A stretch of 64,000 bases of DNA, from the NCBI GenBank assembly GCA_020637165.1, contig JACJWN010000009.1, forward strand, positions 124,001-188,000, written 5' to 3'. The notes under the pieces are model-generated. The model was not told the DNA's origin. It did not search any database and was given only the letters and a program-made list of their open reading frames with translations. A program made the position numbers and the translations under genes. Origin of the DNA: Mycolicibacterium sp. Lineage in GTDB: Bacteria > Actinomycetota > Actinomycetes > Mycobacteriales > Mycobacteriaceae. Below, one piece after another: positions 17,016 to 27,009 of the stretch (the first letter of the stretch is position 1; each line of letters begins with the position of its first letter).

Positions 17016-18200
17016 CTATTTGAAGTTCTTGTCCCACTTGTCGAAGCCGGCAGCCCGGGCGGTGGCCTCGTCGAAGAACCAGACCTCGGCGATGGTCTGC
17101 TCGTAGGCCGGGCTGTCCGGGCCGTGGAAAAGCATCGAGTCCGCGTTGCCCTTGATCAGCCAACCCCGCGGTCCACTTCCACCGGCACCTGACTTGGCCG
17201 ACCCCTTGCCGTAGGGACCTGCCGGCACCTCCTCGATGGACGCGACCGCGGCCCGAGCCTCGGCGCCGCGGCCGGAGTCCCAACGCAGGAAGCCGGCCGC
17301 CCGAGCGGACTCCTCGTCGGCGAACCACACCTCAGCGATGGTTTGCCCGTACCACTGACTGTCCGTGGTGTGGTAAAGCATCGAGTCGGCATTGCCTTTG
17401 ATCGTCCAGCCCGCTGGGCCGCTGCCGTCGACATCGGCCTTGGCGGAGCCCCTACCGTACGGGCCGGCCGGAACGGCATCCACTGAGGCGATGTGTGCCG
17501 CAACCGCACCCGTCCCAGCGCCCTCGACCAGACCAACCATGTTGTCGCCCTTGGCATCCCAACGCAGGAACCCGGCTTTCTCGGCGCTCTCCCCATTGAG
17601 GAACCACAGCTCGGTCTCGATCGCATCGAAGTCAGGGCTCTCGGCGGTGTAGTACCGCCCGGTCTTCTTCACACCCTTGATCCGGTAGCCAGCCGGCGCG
17701 CTCCGGCGGCGGGTCACACGGATGGATCCCGAACCGTACGGAGCCGCCTCGATGATTCCGCGGCTCTCCACGGTATCGACCTTCTGGGCGAGGGTATGGA
17801 CATCGTCGTGGACCTTCTCGGCCGCGGCATGCACATCGCCGTGGACCTTCTCGGCCGCGGCATGCACATCGCCGTGGACCTTCTCGGCCGCGGCATGCAC
17901 ATCGCCGTGGACCTTCTCGGCAGCTCCGCGCACATCACCGTGGACCTTCTCGGCGGCGGCATGCACATCGCCGTGGACCTTCTCCGCCACACCCCGAACA
18001 TCGCCGTGAACCTTCTCCGCCACGCCGCGCACCTTCGCCGCTGCACCGCCGGCCGCGGCCGCGCCCGCAGCGGTCGCCGCCGCCGACACCGTGTGGGTGA
18101 CCGGCACTTCACGGGTGACCTTGCGGATCATCATGGCGAAGGTCAGCAGCAGGCCCAGCGCGAAGGCAAGCGCCATCAGCCACCAGTTCACGTCACCCAT
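17016..18200 (-). CDS. arfC: ArfC, sunset-domain variant, enlarged with an 11-residue repeat region
   Basis: A 394-residue protein: an N-terminal membrane helix (about 5-25), an alanine-rich stretch, seven tandem copies of an 11-residue repeat (A-E-K-V-H-G-D-V-H-A-A type, residues 61-137), and three sunset-type domains. These domains share P-Y-G-x-G-S near their start, G-x-x-I-K-G in the middle, and A-x-x-A-G-F-x-x-W-D at the end. M. tuberculosis ArfC (Rv0901) is about 175 residues, so this version is more than twice as long. ArfC is an accessory protein of the ArfA/OmpATb operon, linked to ammonia secretion and acid adaptation. Its ATG overlaps the arfB TGA. The protein is predicted to be anchored in the membrane with repeats and domains projecting to one side. 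Confidence 0.85.
   Translation of the reverse strand: MGDVNWWLMALAFALGLLLTFAMMIRKVTREVPVTHTVSAAATAAGAAAAGGAAAKVRGVAEKVHGDVRGVAEKVHGDVHAAAEKVHGDVRGAAEKVHGDVHAAAEKVHGDVHAAAEKVHGDVHAAAEKVHDDVHTLAQKVDTVESRGIIEAAPYGSGSIRVTRRRSAPAGYRIKGVKKTGRYYTAESPDFDAIETELWFLNGESAEKAGFLRWDAKGDNMVGLVEGAGTGAVAAHIASVDAVPAGPYGRGSAKADVDGSGPAGWTIKGNADSMLYHTTDSQWYGQTIAEVWFADEESARAAGFLRWDSGRGAEARAAVASIEEVPAGPYGKGSAKSGAGGSGPRGWLIKGNADSMLFHGPDSPAYEQTIAEVWFFDEATARAAGFDKWDKNFK
17790..18020 (-). repeat. 33-bp tandem repeats inside arfC, seven units
   Basis: Seven consecutive 33-bp units each encode an 11-residue segment. Three of the units (around 17811-17909) are almost base-for-base identical and the others differ at a few positions. 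Because the unit is a multiple of three, copy-number change keeps the frame. The hendecad periodicity (hydrophobic V/V/A, charged E/K/D) suggests a long amphipathic helix or coiled coil. Near-identity of the DNA implies recent expansion or gene conversion. Confidence 0.9.
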
Positions 18201-18352
18201 CAGCGCGCTCCTATCTCACGTGAGCCGGGAAGATCGGCGATAGCCTCTTCCCTGCTGGTCCGGGGGATGGTCAGGACGGTGATCACCCAGGCCACCGCCG
18301 AACCGACCAGAAAGGCGAGCAGGTACCACAACCACTGCGCGACGAAACTCAT
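18200..18352 (-). CDS. arfB: ArfB, small membrane accessory protein
   Basis: A 50-residue protein, the same size as M. tuberculosis ArfB (Rv0900). It has one membrane helix (residues 3-28, W-L-W-Y-L-L-A-F-L-V-G-S-A-V-A-W) followed by a short charged tail with R-T-S-R-E-E-A and ending E-I-G-A-R. It lies between arfA (11-bp gap) and arfC (TGATG overlap), the conserved arfABC order. It is thought to help ArfA function or assembly in the envelope. It is too short to be found by length alone; the call rests on position, length and the membrane helix. Confidence 0.85.
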   Translation of the reverse strand: MSFVAQWLWYLLAFLVGSAVAWVITVLTIPRTSREEAIADLPGSREIGAR

Positions 18353-18363
18353 CTCGTTTCTCC

Positions 18364-19311
18364 CTAGTTCACTGTGATCTCGGTGCGGCGGTTCTGGGCG
18401 CGCCCGGCAGCGGTGTCGTTGCTGGCGACGGGCTCTGTGGATCCGGCGCCCTTGCTGGTCACCGCATCGGCCGGAATGCCCTGAGAGACCAGGTAGGCGG
18501 CGACCGACTTCGCCCGGTTCTCGCTCAGCGGATTGTTGATCGCGTCGGTACCGGTGTTGTCCGTGTGCCCGATCACCGTCAGCTTCACCTCTGGGCAGCC
18601 CTCGACCGCGGAGACGACCGCACTCAACTGCTGCTCGCCGTCGACCGTGAGCTTGTCGCTGCCGGTTTCGAACTTGATCGGCGCGGCGAGATTGGCATCC
18701 ACGGTCGCCTGCAGGTTGTCACACGAAGGTGCGGCGCCCTTCAGTGCGATGTTGTTGATGATCTGAAGGTTCGGCCAGCCGGCCTTCGCAGCGGCCTCCA
18801 CGGCGGCTTTGACCTCGTCCGAGGGCGCAGTGCCGGTGAGAGTCAGCGTGCCGCCCTCGACGGTGAAGTGGAAGTCCGGTACGTCGACGGCAGCCTCGAG
18901 AAGGCCGCTCAGGCCGGCGAAGTCGGGCGCGGTCGCACCGGCCTCGACATCGATCTTGTCGATCAGGTTGACCGACGGGCCGAGAGCCGACTTGAGCGTG
19001 GCGAGCAGGCTGTTCTTCACCGACAGGTCGGGCAGGATGCCGGCCAGCGTGAAGTCGTTGCCGTTGCGCAGGATCGACAGCGGCGAGAAGTTCAGCGACG
19101 GCACCGCCAGGCTGGGCGCGGTCACGCCGATACTCGGGGCACTGACGCTCACCTTCGGCTTGAGCGCTCCCCAGCCGAGCCAACCGAACAGCAATGGGAT
19201 CAGTAGCAGTCCCAGCAGCCACCCCCACCCGGGCGAACGCCGGTAGTAGCGCGATTCCGCTCGCCACTCGGTCGCCGTCGCGCTGACCCGCGCGTCACCG
19301 GAACCCGCCAT
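18364..19311 (-). CDS. arfA: ArfA/OmpATb, channel-forming OmpA-domain protein
   Basis: A 315-residue envelope protein. An N-terminal cytoplasmic stretch is followed by one membrane helix (about 29-48, G-W-L-L-G-L-L-L-I-P-L-L). The central part (75-200) is BON-like with V-E-G-G-T-L-T-L-T-G. The C-terminal OmpA domain (about 215-315) carries the peptidoglycan-binding signature N-P-L-S-E-N-R-A-K-S-V-A and ends R-A-Q-N-R-R-T-E-I-T-V. M. tuberculosis OmpATb (Rv0899, 326 residues) is needed for growth at low pH and for ammonia release. This is the first gene of arfABC. No strong promoter stands out in the gap to the FKBP gene. Confidence 0.92.
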   Translation of the reverse strand: MAGSGDARVSATATEWRAESRYYRRSPGWGWLLGLLLIPLLFGWLGWGALKPKVSVSAPSIGVTAPSLAVPSLNFSPLSILRNGNDFTLAGILPDLSVKNSLLATLKSALGPSVNLIDKIDVEAGATAPDFAGLSGLLEAAVDVPDFHFTVEGGTLTLTGTAPSDEVKAAVEAAAKAGWPNLQIINNIALKGAAPSCDNLQATVDANLAAPIKFETGSDKLTVDGEQQLSAVVSAVEGCPEVKLTVIGHTDNTGTDAINNPLSENRAKSVAAYLVSQGIPADAVTSKGAGSTEPVASNDTAAGRAQNRRTEITVN

Positions 19312-19406
19312 CGGTTCCCTCCTCCGCCAGTTGCTGGACCATCACTTTCCGCGACCGGAGCAACATACGACAGCCGGGGTGCGGTGCCAGCGTTTTGGCG
19401 GGTTTC

Positions 19407-19769
19407 TCAGCCGATGCCCAGTAGGTCAATGACGAAGATCAGCGTTTTTCCGGAAAGCCGATGCCCCGCGCCGGCCGGGCCGTAGGCCAGTGCGGGCGGG
19501 ATGACCAGTTGCCGGCGGCCGCCCACGCGCATCCCCGGAATCCCGTCCTGCCAGCCCTGGATAAGCCCACGCAGCGGGAAGGAGATGGACTCCCCGCGGT
19601 TCCAGGAGCTGTCGAACTCCTCACCGGAGTCGAATTCCACACCGACGTAGTGCACATCGACGAGATCGCCGGGTTTGGCCTCCCGGCCCTCTCCGACCAC
19701 CAGGTCGGTGATGACCAGTTCGGCGGGCGGTGGACCGCCGGGGAACTCGATATCGGGTTTATTCGTCAC
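19407..19769 (-). CDS. FKBP-type peptidyl-prolyl cis-trans isomerase
   Basis: A 120-residue single-domain FKBP. The active-site pattern is recognisable: V-D-V-H-Y-V-G near 36, E-F-D-S-S-W around 51, F-P-L-R-G-L-I-Q-G-W-Q-D-G-I at 64-77, G-G-R-R-Q-L-V-I-P-P at 83-92, and the final L-I-F-V-I-D-L-L. No signal peptide is present, so it acts in the cytoplasm on proline bonds of folding proteins. The GTG start fits the usual family length; the open frame continues far upstream only as the shadow of the divergent oxidoreductase gene. It is divergent from that gene with 75 bp between starts. Confidence 0.88.
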   Translation of the reverse strand: MTNKPDIEFPGGPPPAELVITDLVVGEGREAKPGDLVDVHYVGVEFDSGEEFDSSWNRGESISFPLRGLIQGWQDGIPGMRVGGRRQLVIPPALAYGPAGAGHRLSGKTLIFVIDLLGIG

Positions 19770-19844
19770 AGGACCACCGTAACGGGCCGGGACCCGCTTC
19801 GGACCGTCCCCGTTGGTCAGCCGCGGTCGGGCACACTGATCGGC

Positions 19845-21407
19845 ATGGGCACCGGGGACTCGTTCGACGCGGTCGTCGTCGGCGGCGGACACAACGCTTT
19901 GGTCGCTGCGGCCTACCTGGCCCGCGCCGGGCGGCGGGTTCGGGTACTCGAGCGGCTCGGTGCCGTTGGAGGAGCGGCCGTATCGGCGCGGCCATTCGAA
20001 GGGGTCGACGCCCGGCTGTCGCGCTACGCCTATCTGGTGAGCCTGCTGCCCGTCCGGATCCTGCGCGACATCGGCGCTACGGTTCGGTTGGCCCCGCGCC
20101 AATATGCCTCCTACACCCCGGATCCGGCCGACCACGCGCGCACCGGACTGCTGGTCGGGGCGCAGTCCACGTTCGCCGCTGTCGGGGCCGGCGGGGACGA
20201 GCGGGGCTTCGAGGAGTTCTACCGGCGCTGCCGGGCGCTGACCAAACCGCTGTGGCCGACGTTGCTCGAGCCGCTGCGCACCCGCTCCGTGGCCCGCGAC
20301 CACGTGCTCGCCGCTGGACACCCGGGGGCCGCCACGGCTTGGAGCGAGCTCATCGAGCAACCCCTGGGTCGGGCGATCACCGCGGCGGTGTCCTCCGACC
20401 TGGTTCGAGGTGTGATGGGCACCGATGCGGTGATCGGGACCTTCGCCCGCCTCGGCGAGGACTCGCTGGACCAGAACGTCTGCTTCCTCTACCACCTGCT
20501 CGGCGGCGGCACCGGTAGGTGGGACGTGCCGGTGGGCGGCATGGGCGCGGTCACCGCCGCACTGGCCGATGCGGCGCGCGCACACGGGGCCGAGATCCTG
20601 ACCGGCGCAGAGGTCTCGGCGGTCAGCCCGGACGGCGAGGTGTGCTATCGGTGCGGCCAGGACGAACACCGGGTTCGGGCGGGGGTCGTGCTGGCGGGGG
20701 TCGGCCCGGCCGTCCTGGCCGGTCTGCTCGGGGAGCCCGAGCCCGAACTGGCCGGCGGCTCCCAGGTGAAGGTCAACCTCATGCTGCGTCGGCTGCCCCG
20801 GCTTCGCGACCGGGCCGTCACCCCGCAGCAGGCTTTCGGGGGCACCTTCCACGTCAACGAGACCTGGTCCCAACTCGACGCGGCCTACGGCACCGCCGTC
20901 GGCGGCCGGGTCCCAGACCCGCTGCCGTGCGAGATCTACTGCCACTCGCTGGCAGACCCCAGCATCCTGTCGGCCGACCTGCGCGGTTCCGGGGCGGCGA
21001 GTCTGACCGTCTTCGGCCTGCACGTTCCGCACGAGTTGCAGCGGGGCTCGCCGGAAACCATCCGGCAACGCCTCACCGACGCGGTACTGGAGTCGCTCAA
21101 TTCCGTTCTGAACGAACCTGTTCAGGAGGTACTGATGAACGATGCCCAGGGGCGGCCGTGTGTCGAGACCAAGACGACCCTCGACCTGCAGGACGCTCTG
21201 GCGATGACGGGAGGGAACATCTTCCATGGTGCGCTGAGGTGGCCGTTCGCCGACGACGACGAAGCCTTGGACACTCCTGCTCGGCGCTGGGGTGTTGCCA
21301 CCGCGCACGAACGGGTGCTGTTGTGCGGCTCCGGATCCCGACGCGGCGGCGCGGTGTCGGGAATCGGCGGGCACAACGCGGCAATGGCGGTCCTGGAGGG
21401 TGCCTGA
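19845..21407 (+). CDS. FAD-dependent oxidoreductase, phytoene-dehydrogenase-like (Rv0897c)
   Basis: A 520-residue flavoprotein. The N-terminal dinucleotide fold is V-V-V-G-G-G-H-N-A-L-V-A-A-A-Y-L-A at about 9-25, followed by the second glycine motif G-A-V-G-G-A-A. A mid-protein motif G-G-M-G-A-V-T-A-A-L is typical of carotenoid/phytoene desaturase-like enzymes. The C-terminus has the closing FAD motif L-L-C-G-S-G-S-R-R-G-G-A-V-S-G-I-G-G-H-N-A. It corresponds to Rv0897c (about 535 residues). The substrate is unknown; members oxidise or isomerise polyenes and related lipids. The ATG gives the correct dinucleotide-fold start; the frame is open 128 codons further upstream without family resemblance. 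Confidence 0.85.
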   Translation: MGTGDSFDAVVVGGGHNALVAAAYLARAGRRVRVLERLGAVGGAAVSARPFEGVDARLSRYAYLVSLLPVRILRDIGATVRLAPRQYASYTPDPADHARTGLLVGAQSTFAAVGAGGDERGFEEFYRRCRALTKPLWPTLLEPLRTRSVARDHVLAAGHPGAATAWSELIEQPLGRAITAAVSSDLVRGVMGTDAVIGTFARLGEDSLDQNVCFLYHLLGGGTGRWDVPVGGMGAVTAALADAARAHGAEILTGAEVSAVSPDGEVCYRCGQDEHRVRAGVVLAGVGPAVLAGLLGEPEPELAGGSQVKVNLMLRRLPRLRDRAVTPQQAFGGTFHVNETWSQLDAAYGTAVGGRVPDPLPCEIYCHSLADPSILSADLRGSGAASLTVFGLHVPHELQRGSPETIRQRLTDAVLESLNSVLNEPVQEVLMNDAQGRPCVETKTTLDLQDALAMTGGNIFHGALRWPFADDDEALDTPARRWGVATAHERVLLCGSGSRRGGAVSGIGGHNAAMAVLEGA

Positions 21408-21413
21408 CGGTGG

Positions 21414-22769
21414 CTAGTCGGCGATCAACGGTGCCAGTCGCTGCGCGGACCGCAGCGCGCGCGGCGATGTGGAGGTGATGGCCAGCACGGTGATCACCGC
21501 GCCGAGTGCGGCGCTGACCCACCACATCGGCCGTGCCGCCGCCGCGAACCCGGCGCCGGCCGGGTGCAGGGCGGCCGCGGCGACCGAGCCGCACAGGGCG
21601 ATACCGATGCTCACGCCCACCTGGCGGCTGGTCGAGGTCACCGCCGAGGCCGCCCCGGCGCGGTCCCGCGGCATCCCGCTGACCGCGGCGTTGGTGACCG
21701 GGGCGTTGACCAATGCGAACCCAATGCCGAACACCGCGAAGATGCCCAGGATCGCCCAGACCGGCGTGCCGGCCGTGAGGAAGGTCAGCAGCACCGACGC
21801 CGCGGTGATCAGCAATCCGGCAGCCAGCAGCGACGGGCGGGGGCCGAACCGTCCCACCATCCGACCCGACAGTGGCGAGAACACCAGGGCGCCGATGGCG
21901 ATCGGAAGGTACAGCAGGCCGGTGTAGGCGGCCGAGTAACCGCGCTCGCCCTGCAGGTAGAGCGACATCATGAACAGGAATGCGCCCCACGCCGCGAACG
22001 CGCACACCGCGGTGACGGTGGCGGAGGCGAACGGCACACTGGCGAAGAATCTCAGGTCGATGAAGGGATCCCGGCGGCGGGACTCGAAACGCAGGAAGGC
22101 TGCCAGCGCGACCGCCGATGCGGTTGCGACCGTAAGGACCACCGGGCTGCGCCAACCCAGCGCCGGAGCCTCGATCAGGACGAACACCAGTCCGCACAGG
22201 GCGCAGACCGCCAGCACCTGCCCGACCGGGTCCATGTCCCGCATGGTCACCGACCTGCTCTCCGGAACGAACATCGCCGTGAGCAGGATCGCGGCGGCAC
22301 AGATCGGAATATTGATCCAGAACACCGAGCGCCAGCCGATGAAGTCGATCAGCAGGCCCCCGACGATCGGGCCAAGGGCCATCGAGATACCCACCACCCC
22401 GCCCCAGATGCCCAGCGCCCGCGCCCGTTCCACCCGGCCGGAGAACACCTGCGAAACGATCGACAGCGCAACCGGGTTCATCATCGAACCGCCGATACCC
22501 TGGACCAGCCGGGCCGCGACGAGCGTTCCGATGCCGGGGGCGAGGCTACACAGCAGCGACCCGACCCCGAAGATCGTCAGACCCAACTGGAAAACCCGCC
22601 GACGGCCGAACCTGTCCCCGGCCGCACCGCCCAACAACAACAGCGAGGCCAGCACCAGCGTGTAAACGTCGACGACCCACTGGATCTGAGTTCCCGACGC
22701 ACCAAGATCAGCCCGGATCGACGGGATCGCGACGTTGACGATGGTCGCGTCCATCGACACGATCAGCAA
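21414..22769 (-). CDS. MFS drug exporter (DHA2-like), start uncertain
   Basis: At least 451 residues with about twelve or more membrane helices. Motif A appears as G-D-R-F-G-R-R-R-V between helices 2 and 3, and the antiporter-type motif [17 protein letters not shown] is in helix 5, so this is a proton-coupled exporter of the EmrB/QacA type. The listed TTG falls in the middle of helix 1. The 12 codons upstream ([11 protein letters not shown]...) look like the true N-terminus of this family, but no ATG, GTG or TTG precedes them before the gltA2 stop. Initiation may use a rare codon, or the start may have been lost. It lies downstream of gltA2 on the same strand. Confidence 0.8.
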   Translation of the reverse strand: MLIVSMDATIVNVAIPSIRADLGASGTQIQWVVDVYTLVLASLLLLGGAAGDRFGRRRVFQLGLTIFGVGSLLCSLAPGIGTLVAARLVQGIGGSMMNPVALSIVSQVFSGRVERARALGIWGGVVGISMALGPIVGGLLIDFIGWRSVFWINIPICAAAILLTAMFVPESRSVTMRDMDPVGQVLAVCALCGLVFVLIEAPALGWRSPVVLTVATASAVALAAFLRFESRRRDPFIDLRFFASVPFASATVTAVCAFAAWGAFLFMMSLYLQGERGYSAAYTGLLYLPIAIGALVFSPLSGRMVGRFGPRPSLLAAGLLITAASVLLTFLTAGTPVWAILGIFAVFGIGFALVNAPVTNAAVSGMPRDRAGAASAVTSTSRQVGVSIGIALCGSVAAAALHPAGAGFAAAARPMWWVSAALGAVITVLAITSTSPRALRSAQRLAPLIAD

Positions 22770-22839
22770 GCTCAGACAGCACGAGAACAGGATGACGTTC
22801 TTGCGCCGGGTAGTCGGCCGGCCGCTGGCCGCCCCCGCC

Positions 22840-24132
<1,293 letters not shown>

Positions 24133-24222
24133 ATCAGTCCCTTCATGCGCGTTCGACGGCGCTGGGCGCTCCGTCCTCGGGTCACGCTACTGTGCGTTGC
24201 GGATCGACCCTGCGCGTTTCAC

Positions 24223-24296
24223 CCAACACTGTGCTTCGTATCAACCCAACACTGTGCTTCATACCAACACTGTGCTTCGTACCAACACTGTGCTTT
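24223..24296 (-). repeat. Four direct repeats upstream of gltA2, likely a regulator-binding array
   Basis: Four copies of CCAACACTGTGCTTC (+ strand) start at 24223, 24246, 24264 and 24282. The first three are identical over 15 bases and the fourth over 14. Spacing is 23, 18 and 18 bp, close to two helical turns, so all sites face nearly the same side of DNA. The core CACTGTG is a small palindrome. The array lies between the TetR gene (18 bp past its end) and gltA2 (90 bp before its start). The neighbouring TetR protein is an obvious candidate ligand, which is inference. Confidence 0.8.
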
Positions 24297-24314
24297 CTCA
24301 GGTGAACGTAGTCG

Positions 24315-24989
24315 CTAAGGCCGCGGCGCGCCCGACGGGGGTTGCCCCTGGGGCAGCCAGGGCTGCCAGAGCCGGGTGAAAATGGCGTAACTGGCCTCGA
24401 TGCGTTCACTGACCGAAACGGGGTCACTCGCACCACTACCCGGGACTCCCAGAGCGGTCGCCATCAGCACCGCCCAGGTGTCGAACACGATCCGGACGGC
24501 CGGGTGGGCCACCGGCAGCCCCATCCGTCGGGCGATCGCTTCGACGGTCGTCTGGGTCGGGCCCTCCGGCCGGAAGGTGAATGACGCAAGGCCGAGCATC
24601 GGGGTGCTGTTGACAATGCTGATGAAACCGCTGACCCTGTCGAACGGCATCGCATCGGGGGCACCGCTGCGGGCGCCCCGGAGAACCTCGATATGGGCCC
24701 GGACCAGCGCCTCGTGCTCGGTGATGTCGTAGGGCTGGCGGTCCAGCGCCGCGGCGACGTGGTCGGAGATTTCCTCGATCAGCGCGCCGATGACGGCTTC
24801 CTTGTTGGGAAAGTAGCGGCTGAAGGTACGCGGGGACACCTCTGCCGCTGCCGCGATCTGGTCGACGGTCGTTCGCTCGTAGCCCTGTTGGGCGCACAGC
24901 CGAGCAGCCACGTCGACCAGCGTTGCGCGGGTTCGTTGTTTTTTATGTTCCCGAAGCCCGGGGGCCGCCTTACCGGTGCGTTGAGGCAC
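24315..24989 (-). CDS. TetR-family transcriptional regulator
   Basis: A 224-residue TetR regulator. The helix-turn-helix lies at about residues 40-66 (T-T-V-D-Q-I-A-A-A-A-E-V-S-P-R-T-F-S-R-Y-F), with the usual N-terminal basic arm (E-H-K-K-Q-R-T-R). The C-terminal ligand domain (about 75-205) has no motif pointing to a ligand. The gene precedes gltA2 on the same strand, separated by the direct-repeat array. The GTG start has GGAAG directly next to it, closer than ideal, so the exact start is uncertain. An imperfect inverted repeat around 25063-25078, upstream of the gene, could be its own operator. Confidence 0.85.
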   Translation of the reverse strand: MPQRTGKAAPGLREHKKQRTRATLVDVAARLCAQQGYERTTVDQIAAAAEVSPRTFSRYFPNKEAVIGALIEEISDHVAAALDRQPYDITEHEALVRAHIEVLRGARSGAPDAMPFDRVSGFISIVNSTPMLGLASFTFRPEGPTQTTVEAIARRMGLPVAHPAVRIVFDTWAVLMATALGVPGSGASDPVSVSERIEASYAIFTRLWQPWLPQGQPPSGAPRP

Positions 24990-25185
24990 CTTCCGATCGT
25001 AGGTGCGGGAGACCGTCGACTGCCAGTTCCGTCACCGAGGTGTTACCCGGCGCAGCCGCATATTGACGCTCGCGTAAGCCCAACGGAGACTAAGCCGTTC
25101 GCAGCAACTATCCTCAGATAGAGGCTGAACATGTTGTACTGCAACGGTTTTTAGGCTGCATCCTGTTCGCGCGCCCGGCTGGGGC

Positions 25186-25857
25186 TCAGGGTTGCAGACG
25201 CTCCACCCGGTCGCCTGTCACACGAATTCTGTTGTGAATCCGGTTCTCTCGGCCCTGCCAGAACTCGATCACCTCGGGCGCGATGCGGTAGCCGCCCCAG
25301 TGCGGGGGCACCGGAACCTGTGCGTGACCGGAAAATCGCTCGGTCACCGCGGCGAGGTTGGACATCAGGTCCTCGCGTGAACCTATCGTTCGGGACTGCT
25401 CGGATGCCCACGCCCCGAGCTGGGAGCCGCGGGGCCGGCGGGCCCAGTACTCGGCGGTCTCCTCCGCACTGACCTTGGTGACCGCGCCACGGACGTGTAC
25501 CTGACGGCCCAGGCCGTACCAGGGAAAGGTCACCGATGCGTAGGGAACCCGGGCCAGATCCGCGCCCTTGGCCGACTCGTAGTTGGTGTAGAACGTCACC
25601 CCGTCGGCGTCCACGCTCTTGCACAACACCGTTCGGCTCGCCGGCCGGCCGTCCTCGACGGTGGCGAGCACCATCGCGTTGGGCTCCGCTATCCCTGCCG
25701 CCTCCGCCTCCTCGATCCAACGGTGCAGCAACGCCAGCCAGCCGTCGGCCAACCAATCGGCGTCCAGGTCGGCGCTGCCGTCTTTCTCCGGAGATCCGTA
25801 CTCCACCCGCATCGCCGCCAGTCGGTGCGCGCCCGGGAGGGCATCTCGGTCAGCCAC
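25186..25857 (-). CDS. pdxH: Pyridoxamine/pyridoxine 5'-phosphate oxidase PdxH
   Basis: A 223-residue FMN enzyme that oxidises pyridoxamine or pyridoxine phosphate to pyridoxal phosphate; M. tuberculosis PdxH (Rv2607) is 224 residues. FMN and substrate segments are recognisable: M-V-L-A-T-V near 63, [26 protein letters not shown], and the closing [16 protein letters not shown]-x-N-R-I-H and the C-terminal R-L-Q-P. It sits next to citA here, unlike in M. tuberculosis where pdxH is elsewhere. The start codons of pdxH and citA are 30 bp apart and divergent. PLP is needed by SerC and the aminotransferase also encoded in this window. Confidence 0.92.
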   Translation of the reverse strand: MADRDALPGAHRLAAMRVEYGSPEKDGSADLDADWLADGWLALLHRWIEEAEAAGIAEPNAMVLATVEDGRPASRTVLCKSVDADGVTFYTNYESAKGADLARVPYASVTFPWYGLGRQVHVRGAVTKVSAEETAEYWARRPRGSQLGAWASEQSRTIGSREDLMSNLAAVTERFSGHAQVPVPPHWGGYRIAPEVIEFWQGRENRIHNRIRVTGDRVERLQP

Positions 25858-25887
25858 GGCACTACCGTACCTGGCAGAATCCGCCCC
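25858..25887. promoter_or_regulatory. Divergent pdxH/citA promoter region with two leaderless-type -10 elements
   Basis: Only 30 bp separate the two start codons and neither gene has a Shine-Dalgarno sequence. On the minus strand TACGGT (complement of 25865-25870) is followed by seven bases and the pdxH GTG. On the plus strand CAGAAT (25875-25880) is followed by seven bases and the citA ATG. Both fit leaderless transcription. Assignment is by pattern only. Confidence 0.4.
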
Positions 25888-27009
25888 ATGACCGCGCTAC
25901 CGGATGACTTCGTGCCAGGCCTCGAGGGCGTGGTGGCCTTCGCCACCGAGATCGCCGAACCGGACCGTGACGGCGGGGCACTTCGATACCGCGGAGTCGA
26001 CGTCGAGGACCTGGTCGCACGCGGGGTCACGTTCGGTGACGTGTGGGCGCTGCTCGTGGACGGGCGCTTCGGGGACGGCCTCAGGCCGGCTGAACCCTTT
26101 CCGCTACCGATTCACACCGGCGACGTGCGGGTCGACGTCCAGGCCGGCCTGGCGATGCTGGCGCCCATCTGGGGTTACCGGCCTCTGCTGGACATCGACG
26201 ACGCAACAGCCCGCGACCAGCTCGCGCGCGCCTCGGTGATGGCGCTGTCCTACGTCGCGCAGTCAGCGCGCGGCATCTACCAGCCGGCCGTGCCGCAACG
26301 TGTCATCGACGAGTGCACCACCATCACCCAACGTTTCATGACCCGATGGCAGGGCGAGCCGGACCCGCGCCACGTGGCGGCGATCGACGCCTACTGGGTC
26401 TCGGCAGCAGAACACGGCATGAACGCCTCGACGTTCACCGCTCGAGTAATCGCCTCCACCGGAGCCGATGTCGCCGCCGCGCTGTCCGGGGCGGTCGGCG
26501 CGATGAGCGGGCCGCTGCACGGCGGCGCGCCGGCGCGGGTGATACCGATGATCCATGAGGCCGAGCGCACCGGCGACGCCGGTGCCGTGATCCGCGGGAT
26601 CCTTGACCGCAAAGAAAGACTGATGGGGTTCGGCCACCGGGTCTACCGGGCCGAGGACCCACGCGCCCGGGTGCTTCGCGCCACCGCCAAGCGCCTGGAC
26701 GCCCCACGCTACGAGGTCGCTGCGGCGGTGGAGAAGGCGGCACTGACCGAACTCCGGGAGCGCCGGCCCGACCGGGCCATCGAGACCAATGTCGAGTTCT
26801 GGGCCGCGGTCATCCTCGACTTCGCCGAGGTGCCACCCGCGATGATGCCGGCGATGTTCACCTGTGCGCGGACCGCAGGCTGGTGTGCCCACATCCTCGA
26901 GCAAAAACGGCTCGGCAAGCTGGTTCGACCGTCGGCTCCCTACGTGGGCCCGGCTCCCCGTTCACCGGAGTCGGTGCCGGGCTGGGACGAGATCTCCCAC
27001 ACGCCGTAG
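25888..27009 (+). CDS. citA: Citrate synthase CitA
   Basis: A 373-residue second citrate synthase, same length as M. tuberculosis CitA (Rv0889c). The active-site segments are [12 protein letters not shown] (first histidine), S-G-P-L-H-G-G-A-P (second histidine), [15 protein letters not shown], and the C-terminal [10 protein letters not shown] region. Together with GltA2 it could supply citrate under different conditions; methylcitrate synthase activity is possible in this family. The ATG is chosen by length; the open frame continues 131 codons upstream through pdxH as a shadow. The last 48 bases overlap the convergent fprB gene. Confidence 0.93.
   Translation: MTALPDDFVPGLEGVVAFATEIAEPDRDGGALRYRGVDVEDLVARGVTFGDVWALLVDGRFGDGLRPAEPFPLPIHTGDVRVDVQAGLAMLAPIWGYRPLLDIDDATARDQLARASVMALSYVAQSARGIYQPAVPQRVIDECTTITQRFMTRWQGEPDPRHVAAIDAYWVSAAEHGMNASTFTARVIASTGADVAAALSGAVGAMSGPLHGGAPARVIPMIHEAERTGDAGAVIRGILDRKERLMGFGHRVYRAEDPRARVLRATAKRLDAPRYEVAAAVEKAALTELRERRPDRAIETNVEFWAAVILDFAEVPPAMMPAMFTCARTAGWCAHILEQKRLGKLVRPSAPYVGPAPRSPESVPGWDEISHTP

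Noticed and set aside
17790-18020. CRISPR-like or intergenic repeat
   Set aside because: The 33-bp units are in frame, contiguous and encode a regular 11-residue protein repeat inside arfC.
19461-19844. 128-codon upstream extension of the FAD oxidoreductase
   Set aside because: The dinucleotide-binding fold begins right after the chosen ATG, and the extension is antisense to the FKBP gene.
24223-24296. CRISPR array
   Set aside because: Repeats are only 15 bp with 3-8 bp between them, far below CRISPR repeat and spacer sizes, and no cas genes are near.
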